Below the pieces are notes generated by a model. The model was given only the letters and a program-made list of their open reading frames with translations. It was not told the origin of the DNA and did no database searches. 7,185 bases of DNA from Oligoflexia bacterium (lineage in GTDB: Bacteria > Myxococcota_A > UBA796 > UBA2385): the NCBI GenBank assembly GCA_013152105.1, contig JAADHA010000677.1, forward strand, positions 1 through 7,185, read 5' to 3'. Both the position numbers and the translations under genes were made by a program. How positions within the stretch are numbered: the stretch's first letter is position 1; each line of letters opens with the position of its first letter. Positions 1-4,499 of the stretch are shown one piece after another.

Positions 1-151
1 GCGCTTCGTGCCCCATCGCGGGTCCGGCGGTCGAGCGGACGATGGGCTGGTACAGCATGTAGAGTTGGTCGAGCGCCTGGTCCAAGGTGCCGGGGTGCGC
101 CGCCCGCGACGACTCGCTTGCGGTGGGGGGTCTGGTCGCTGAAGGTGCCAT
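1..151 (-). CDS. Stand-alone EAL-domain protein, N-terminal part only (runs off the left edge)
   Basis: Reading the minus strand from an ATG at 151 gives 50 codons that stay open to the window edge. Residues 23-50 match the start of an EAL domain: a helix LDQALDQLYM, then LYQPIVR, and GHEA ending at the catalytic-type Glu49, with the next codon beginning C as expected for Leu. This lines up with the same segment of the three other EAL proteins in the window. Unlike them it has no receiver-like domain, only about 22 Ser/Ala/Pro-rich residues before the EAL fold. An in-frame TAG lies five codons upstream, so no earlier ATG, GTG or TTG start exists. No good Shine-Dalgarno sequence is visible. 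The catalytic residues after the first Glu are outside the window, so enzyme activity cannot be judged. It is probably a fourth paralogue of the array, separated from the others by the pseudopilin gene. Confidence 0.75.
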   Translation of the reverse strand, partial: MAPSATRPPTASESSRAAHPGTLDQALDQLYMLYQPIVRSTAGPAMGHEA

Positions 152-197
152 GCGGATGACCAGCTAGAGTTCTTGGGGCGTTGAGGGGAGTTGGCAT

Positions 198-218
198 CTA
201 CCCTATCACCCCCTACCC
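198..218 (-). repeat. Short direct repeat GGGTAG in the divergent intergenic region
   Basis: On the minus strand GGGTAG occurs twice (218-213 and 203-198), separated by GGGGTGATA, so the copies are 15 bp apart centre to centre. The pair lies about 60-80 bp upstream of the predicted sigma-54 start site and about 50 bp upstream of the left-edge EAL gene. It could be an activator or repressor site, but two hexamers in a G-rich stretch may be chance. Confidence 0.2.
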
Positions 219-239
219 GGGCCTGGGAGGAGCGGACAC

Positions 240-260
240 ATGGCGGTGCTGGCACGGTAA
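240..260 (+). other. Six-codon mini-ORF (MAVLAR) with a strong ribosome binding site
   Basis: A near-ideal Shine-Dalgarno sequence, GGGAGGAG at 225-232, sits 7 nt before an ATG at 240. The frame closes after six codons with TAA at 258-260, 19 bp before the pseudopilin start. The stop overlaps the sigma-54 promoter element, so only a transcript starting further upstream could carry it. It could be a leader peptide, the remnant of a former gene start, or a coincidence. No conserved product is recognised. Confidence 0.3.
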
Positions 261-265
261 TTGCT
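250..265 (+). promoter_or_regulatory. Sigma-54 (RpoN) -24/-12 promoter for the TadE-like gene
   Basis: TGGCACG at 250-256, four bases (GTAA), then TTGCT at 261-265 matches the sigma-54 consensus TGGCACG-N4-TTGCW at every defined base. The invariant GG is at 251-252 and GC at 263-264 with correct spacing. It points at the only plus-strand gene. Placing the GC at about -12 puts transcription start near 276, only about 4 nt before the ATG at 280. Such promoters need an AAA+ enhancer-binding protein; none is encoded in the window. Confidence 0.75.
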
Positions 266-279
266 TTCACTAGAGTGCG

Positions 280-726
280 ATGACTCAACCCGTCTCACGG
301 AGCCTGCGCCGTCGCCGGCATCGACATCATGGAAGCAGCGCGGTGGAATTCGTGCTGTGCCTGCCGGTGTGGCTCATCGTGATGTCGGCCATCTACGATG
401 TGTCGTGGCTTGTACTGCAGCGGACGACCCTGGACAGCGCCCTGAATATGGGCTGCCGATCGGGCGCCTTGGTCGACCCTGGCCGCTTTGACCAGTACCT
501 GGCCGACCTGGCGTCGACCGCTGAGACTTCGACCTGGAGCAGCTACCAGGACCTTGGACGTGGGCCCTGTGTGGGCTGCACCTTTTCCGCTGAGGTTGTC
601 GGGACCTACCCGGACCGCTCCTTGCGTTGTCAGGTGGACCGGCAGATCGCGCCCCTTGTTGGGCTGGCCTTTGGCTCGGTTTCCGTGAGCGCGGTCCAGG
701 TTGCGCACCTGGAGTGGCAGTACTGA
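280..726 (+). CDS. TadE-like pseudopilin (Flp/Tad pilus assembly family)
   Basis: A 148-residue protein with the TadE/Flp leader pattern. A basic N-terminus (residues 8-17, mostly Arg and His) is followed by Gly18, then SSAVEF with Glu at +5 after the glycine, then a hydrophobic segment to about residue 48. In the family, a TadV-type prepilin peptidase cuts after this Gly and the hydrophobic helix is held in the inner membrane during assembly of the Tad pilus or secretion apparatus. The remaining ~100 residues are exported in type and carry a CxxC (Cys97, Cys100) plus Cys117, which could form disulfides. An in-frame TAG three codons upstream fixes ATG 280 as the first start; no Shine-Dalgarno precedes it. 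No other tad genes are present. It stands alone, opposite to every neighbour, with its own sigma-54 promoter. Family assignment is firm; the specific role (minor pilin or other exported protein) is not. Confidence 0.85.
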   Translation: MTQPVSRSLRRRRHRHHGSSAVEFVLCLPVWLIVMSAIYDVSWLVLQRTTLDSALNMGCRSGALVDPGRFDQYLADLASTAETSTWSSYQDLGRGPCVGCTFSAEVVGTYPDRSLRCQVDRQIAPLVGLAFGSVSVSAVQVAHLEWQY

Positions 727-735
727 GCGCTGCCA
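695..735. terminator. Two adjacent inverted repeats at a convergent gene junction (possible bidirectional terminator)
   Basis: TCCAGGT (695-701), loop TGCGC, ACCTGGA (707-713) is a perfect 7-bp inverted repeat. It is directly followed by TGGCAG (715-720), a 9-nt loop, and CTGCCA (730-735), a perfect 6-bp one that spans the pseudopilin stop codon. They cover the tail-to-tail junction, where only 11 bp separate the two stop codons. Neither has a U-tract, so intrinsic termination is uncertain. Confidence 0.35.
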
Positions 736-737
736 GT

Positions 738-1955
738 TCAGGCTGAGGTGGCGGCACGCAGGGAGCGCACCGCGCTGCGAACGCCGATCCAGTGTTCGCG
801 CACGGCGGGACGGCCCAGCACGAAGCCCTGCAGCAGATCGCAACCCAGCAGGCGAGCCGTGGACAGCTCACCGAGCTGCTCGACGCCCTCAGCCAGGACC
901 AAGGCCCCGTCGTCGTGTGCAAGGCGCACGATCTCGCGGATGAACCGAGCCTTGCGCGGGTCGGCATCGCAGCCGGCGATGGCGAGGCGGTCGATCTTGA
1001 GGATGTCAGGGTGCAGGGCGACCAGGCGAGGCAGAATGTCACCGCATGAGCCGATGTCATCCAGGGCGATGCGGTATCCGGCGGCGCGAAGGCGTTCTGC
1101 TTGGGCCGCGAGGTCCACGGGATGGTCGATCCGGCCATCGGACCGAAGGTCCAAGACCAGTCGCCGCGCGCTGGCTCGCAGCGGGTCCGTCACGGACCCG
1201 AGGGTGCCCTGTCGAAGCTGAGGCAGGTCGATGTTGACGAAGAGGGTGCCGTCCAGGCCGCCGGCTGCGATGTCCTCTGCGACGGCCTCGAGGATGCGCT
1301 GGTCGAGCTGCTGGGATCGGCCGACCTGCGCTGCGAGGTCCAGGAGATCCCGAGGAGTGGGTACTCGTGGGTCTTCGGTCCGCAGCAGGGCCTCGTAGCC
1401 GACTGGTCCCAGGCTCTGGGCTCCGAACACAGGTTGCCAGACCATATACAGTGCATCCAGCGCGCTCTCGAAGCGGCGAAGGTCGGCGGCCTGTCGGCGT
1501 GCATTCGCCGCGCTGAACGAGATCGGGGCGGCGGGCGCCTGTTGCGCTGCGTGGGTCAGCGCTCGAAGGGCCGCGGTACGGGAGAGGGTGGCCTGAAGGG
1601 CCTTGCTCTGGAGGGGGAGGGGCAGCGTGGCGAAGGCGCCCTCCATGACGGCGAGCGCTGCGTCTCGGTCGCGGTTCGGCGGAGTCACGACGACGATGGT
1701 GGTGGACCAACCTCGAGCCCGGCACAGCGCCATGATGCTGGATTGGCCTTGTCCTACGACATCCAAGTGCGCCAGCACCAGCTCGGGCGGTTGGTTTATC
1801 ATCGCCCGGCGCAGCGCGGCCGGTGAACCGACCACAAAGCGAACGGGGCGGGGCAGTCGAGACAGCACGTCGACGGCGCCCAGCGCGGTGTCGGTGTCTG
1901 GCAGTGCTACCAAGATCGTGGGGTAGTCGTGTTCAACACTTGTGGCCTTCGCCAT
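738..1955 (-). CDS. Pseudo-receiver–EAL protein; the most enzyme-like of the array
   Basis: 405 residues. Residues 11-125 have the alternating pattern of a receiver domain, but the phospho-acceptor is His63 (in VLAHLD) and the conserved Lys is Leu111. A linker (about 126-160) leads to an EAL domain, 165-385. Using recalled RocR numbering, it keeps Glu188 of EALLR, Asn241, Asp299/Asp300 (LDDIG), Lys320 with Asp322 (LKIDR), Glu356 (AEGVE) and Gln376 (LLQG). Two positions differ: the first Glu of the usual LEITE motif is Asp269, and the loop-6 Glu is Ser272. Hydrolysis of c-di-GMP to pGpG is therefore possible but may be weak; no GGDEF domain is present. ATG 1955 is preferred over an in-frame ATG at 2018 because AGGAG lies 7 nt upstream and the longer form would overlap the preceding gene by about 50 bp. 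Translation is probably coupled to that gene. Confidence 0.88.
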   Translation of the reverse strand: MAKATSVEHDYPTILVALPDTDTALGAVDVLSRLPRPVRFVVGSPAALRRAMINQPPELVLAHLDVVGQGQSSIMALCRARGWSTTIVVVTPPNRDRDAALAVMEGAFATLPLPLQSKALQATLSRTAALRALTHAAQQAPAAPISFSAANARRQAADLRRFESALDALYMVWQPVFGAQSLGPVGYEALLRTEDPRVPTPRDLLDLAAQVGRSQQLDQRILEAVAEDIAAGGLDGTLFVNIDLPQLRQGTLGSVTDPLRASARRLVLDLRSDGRIDHPVDLAAQAERLRAAGYRIALDDIGSCGDILPRLVALHPDILKIDRLAIAGCDADPRKARFIREIVRLAHDDGALVLAEGVEQLGELSTARLLGCDLLQGFVLGRPAVREHWIGVRSAVRSLRAATSA

Positions 1956-1962
1956 GGCGATG

Positions 1963-1968
1963 CTCCTA
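1963..1968 (-). promoter_or_regulatory. Ribosome binding site overlapping the upstream stop codon
   Basis: TAGGAG on the minus strand serves two roles: its TAG ends the 1966-3180 gene, and AGGAG lies 7 nt before the ATG at 1955. This fixes the start of the downstream EAL gene and suggests that ribosomes ending the first gene initiate the second. Confidence 0.7.
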
Positions 1969-3180
1969 GTCAAAAGCCAGCTTGGGCATGCCCAGGAAAT
2001 ACCCTTGCAGAAGATCACAGCCCAGCTCGGCGGCGATGGTGCGCTCTTCGGGGCGTTCGATGCCCTGGGCCACGACCAGCGCGCCTTCGTCGTGCGCCAG
2101 CTTCACCAGACGTTCCATGTGCTGGCGCTTGGCTGGGTCCTGGTCGCTGCCCTGGACGACGGACACGCCCAGCTTGTAGATGTCGGGTGCCAGCACCCGC
2201 ATGCGGGTCAGACCTGCGACCGTGCCGGCGATCCCGCCGGCGGCGATGCGGTAGCCGCTGCCCCGCATCCGGGCCAGCGTCTGGCTGATCTCGGGACCGT
2301 CCGGCAGGTGGCCTTCGTGGCCGAATTCGACCACCACGCGGTTGGCGTAGGGGGCGAGCGGATCGCGACGGGTACCGAAGATCCCGCGGGTCAGCTCGCC
2401 GACCTCGCAGTTCATGAAGATCGTGCGATGCTGGATCGTGTCCTCGAACAGGAACGCTGCAAGCGAGCGCACGCGGTCGTCGACCTCGCTTTGACGGCCC
2501 AGGCGTCGCGCCAGGTCCAGCATCGGGCCGGCGCCCTCGAAGCGAAGCGTGCTGGTGCGAAGCAGCGCTTCGTAGCCGACGACACAACCGGTCTGTGCGC
2601 GTACGATGGGCTGGTAGACCAGGCTCAGGTGCATCAGGGCGGTCTCGAACACGCGGGACATCGCGTCGATGTGTCGCCGTTGGACGTACACCTCCTCGTG
2701 CCGCTGTTGGGCCAACTCACGCAGCCTGTGCTGGCGTGCCGCACGCTCGATCGCGGTCCCCAGCGCGTCTGGATCGACTGGCGTCTGCACCAGGGCGACG
2801 GCACCACTGTTCGCAATCTTCAAGGCCCTCGCAGCGGAACCGGGCGGCGACACGACCACGGCTTGGACAGTCGGATGGCGCAGGTGCATCCAGTTCAGCA
2901 TGCACAAGCCTCCGTCGATGCTGTCGCCATCGGGTGCGAAGACGACGACCTGCCATGAGCCTTCCTCGAGGATCTCTACGGCCCGGTCCTCGTCCTCGCA
3001 GCGCTCGACCGTGTGGCCGTGTGCGCTGATAACGTCGGCCAGATGCAGGCAGTGTTGATGCACAGGGTCGACGACCAAGACCCTGTAGGGGTCGCCTTGT
3101 GCCACGTCAGGAGGAGCGGCCATGCTGCCATTGCGCGGCGGGGTGTACGTGGACGGCGTGGCGTCTGGTTGTGCTGACAT
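1966..3180 (-). CDS. Pseudo-receiver–EAL protein with a catalytically dead EAL domain
   Basis: 404 residues from ATG 3180. After about 30 Pro-rich residues comes a receiver-like domain (32-148): strand RVLVVD is present, but Ala82 replaces the phospho-Asp and Thr133 the Lys. A charged helical linker (about 145-180) joins it to an EAL domain (183-400). Kept: Glu204 of EALLR, Asn257, Glu285, Lys336, Gln392. Lost: the catalytic pair DD is Gly315-Gly316, the EGVE Glu is Gln372, and the loop-6 Glu is His288. Without both aspartates and this Glu, metal-dependent c-di-GMP hydrolysis is not expected. By analogy with LapD, FimX or YdiV it is more likely a nucleotide-binding or protein-binding module. 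It lies 52 bp after the preceding EAL gene and 10 bp before the next. ATG 3123 is an alternative start just before the receiver fold; neither has a strong Shine-Dalgarno. Confidence 0.87.
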   Translation of the reverse strand: MSAQPDATPSTYTPPRNGSMAAPPDVAQGDPYRVLVVDPVHQHCLHLADVISAHGHTVERCEDEDRAVEILEEGSWQVVVFAPDGDSIDGGLCMLNWMHLRHPTVQAVVVSPPGSAARALKIANSGAVALVQTPVDPDALGTAIERAARQHRLRELAQQRHEEVYVQRRHIDAMSRVFETALMHLSLVYQPIVRAQTGCVVGYEALLRTSTLRFEGAGPMLDLARRLGRQSEVDDRVRSLAAFLFEDTIQHRTIFMNCEVGELTRGIFGTRRDPLAPYANRVVVEFGHEGHLPDGPEISQTLARMRGSGYRIAAGGIAGTVAGLTRMRVLAPDIYKLGVSVVQGSDQDPAKRQHMERLVKLAHDEGALVVAQGIERPEERTIAAELGCDLLQGYFLGMPKLAFD

Positions 3181-3232
3181 GGTGTTCTCGCTCTGTTTGG
3201 GTGGCGGAGTGCCGTGTGCTTGTCGGTTGGGA

Positions 3233-4396
3233 TCAGCCCAGTTCAGTGGGGGAGGGTGGCGCGATGAAGTTGCCTTGCAGCAGGTCCAAGCCCAGTCTGG
3301 TGGCCAGCTCGCGGTCATCTGCACTGGCGACACCGACCGCGACGGCGCTGGTGTTTTGGCGGTGCAGCATCTCCAGCAGGAAGCGTACCCAGCGAGCGCG
3401 CGCCGGCTGCTGTGAGCACTGTCGAAGGTCGGTCATCGCGATCTTCACAAAGGTGGGCCGCACGGTCAGGGTCGGGCTGTGTCGGGTCGCCCACAGGTCG
3501 AGGTCGTTCGCCGCGAAGCGCTGCTTGATATTGTGGAGTTGGGCGATCTGTTCGGTCAGGACGGTGTCGGTGCTGTGGAAGCAGGCCGAGGGAATGTCGA
3601 GGATCACGCGGTCGCGCAGCCCGGCGAAGGGGTGATCGTCTCCACTCAGGTAGCCTTGGCGGACCGTGCTGGGCTCGACGTTCACGAAGACATGGTGCCA
3701 GTCGGGTCGACTGCGGAGTGTCGCAGCGACGTGGCGTGCCACCCGTGTGTCCACTTCGCTGGCCCTGCCCAGCTCGCGAGCCAGATTGAGCAGAGGACCC
3801 GCGGTGTCGCCCCCCAGCCGAGGTGCGCGCACCAGCGCCTCGGATGAGCACCGCAGGCCCGTCTTCGTGTCTTCCAGGGGCTGCCAGAGCACCGTCAGCT
3901 CCGACATGACCTCGTCCAGTCGACGGCTTTGTTCGACTCGTTGGCGCCGGTTGCTGTCGGCCTCGCGCGTGGCCAGCCACGCCAGCATGCGCACGTCGCG
4001 CTCCTCCCAGGCGTGACCGAGGGCTGTGCGGAGCTGCTCGGGGTTGCGGAAGTCTGCCAGGATCCCGGTCACGCCATGCTCCAGGGCGAAGGTCACCTGG
4101 TGGGTGGTCGGTGCGGATGCCAGCAGGATGATCGGGACCGATGGGTGACGCTTGGCCAACCAGGGCAGCATGCTCGATGCCACGGTGGATGCGGTGTTGA
4201 AGGGCAAGATCACGACATCGACCGCGCTGGTATCACACAGGGTCTGCAGCTCGTGTACCGTCCGCGCGGTGATGACCATGCTGCCCATGCGCCGGATGCG
4301 TCGCACCATCTGGGCGAGCCCAGGATTGGCGGGGTCGAGCTGGACCACAACCCGGTGCGTGACACTTTGCAACGCGACGGAGGGGATTGCTACCAT
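3233..4396 (-). CDS. Pseudo-receiver–EAL protein with a degenerate EAL domain
   Basis: 387 residues. Residues 13-130 are receiver-like; Pro65 replaces the phospho-Asp (in VVILPF), and the Lys is not recognisable in ILADFRNP. A long charged helix (about 129-167) leads into the EAL domain (168-380). Kept: Glu186 of EALVR, Asn239, Asp298, Lys318 and Gln374. Changed: the LEITE first Glu is Asp267, loop-6 Glu is Ser270, the first DD residue is Asn297, the EGVE Glu is Val354 and its second Glu is Ala357. Phosphodiesterase activity is unlikely; the intact ExLxR leaves c-di-GMP binding possible. An open frame extends upstream to 4774, but that part overlaps the kinase and reads as low-complexity Ser/Arg/Pro, so ATG 4396 is taken. 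Only a weak GAG precedes it. A 103-bp gap separates it from the kinase, so a separate promoter is possible, though none is recognised. Confidence 0.86.
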   Translation of the reverse strand: MVAIPSVALQSVTHRVVVQLDPANPGLAQMVRRIRRMGSMVITARTVHELQTLCDTSAVDVVILPFNTASTVASSMLPWLAKRHPSVPIILLASAPTTHQVTFALEHGVTGILADFRNPEQLRTALGHAWEERDVRMLAWLATREADSNRRQRVEQSRRLDEVMSELTVLWQPLEDTKTGLRCSSEALVRAPRLGGDTAGPLLNLARELGRASEVDTRVARHVAATLRSRPDWHHVFVNVEPSTVRQGYLSGDDHPFAGLRDRVILDIPSACFHSTDTVLTEQIAQLHNIKQRFAANDLDLWATRHSPTLTVRPTFVKIAMTDLRQCSQQPARARWVRFLLEMLHRQNTSAVAVGVASADDRELATRLGLDLLQGNFIAPPSPTELG

Positions 4397-4499
4397 TTCG
4401 TGCTCGCAGTGGGGGTGTGTGGCCTTGGTGAGTCTTGACGGAGTGCCCAGAGAGTTTGCAAGAACGGGGCCATGTCGGATGGGTCTGTGGGAGGGAGGG
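4397..4499. other. Intergenic gap between kinase and first EAL gene, no signal recognised
   Basis: This is the longest gap between co-directional genes in the window. I found no sigma-54 element, no convincing -35/-10 pair, no hairpin with a U-tract and no short ORF with a ribosome site. A TTGCAA-like hexamer is followed at 17 bp by only a poor -10 match. Confidence 0.4.

Noticed and set aside
152..279. Sigma-70-type promoter on either strand of the divergent region, for example TTGGCA at 191-196
   Set aside because: The best -10 partner at 17 bp matches only two of six bases. The minus strand shows G-rich runs but no convincing hexamer pair, and only three runs of G, so no clear quadruplex.
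374..1138. Minus-strand open frame of 254 codons across the convergent junction
   Set aside because: It crosses the ends of two real genes in a different frame, and its composition is low-complexity Ser/Arg/Pro.
1101..1826. Plus-strand open frame of 241 codons opposite the 738-1955 gene
   Set aside because: No domain, no ribosome site, and fully overlapped by a well-supported EAL gene.
1942..2958. Long plus-strand open frame (338 codons) antisense to the 1966-3180 gene
   Set aside because: It mirrors a minus-strand gene with clear domain motifs. Long antisense frames are expected from GC-rich third codon positions, and the translation shows no recognisable domain.
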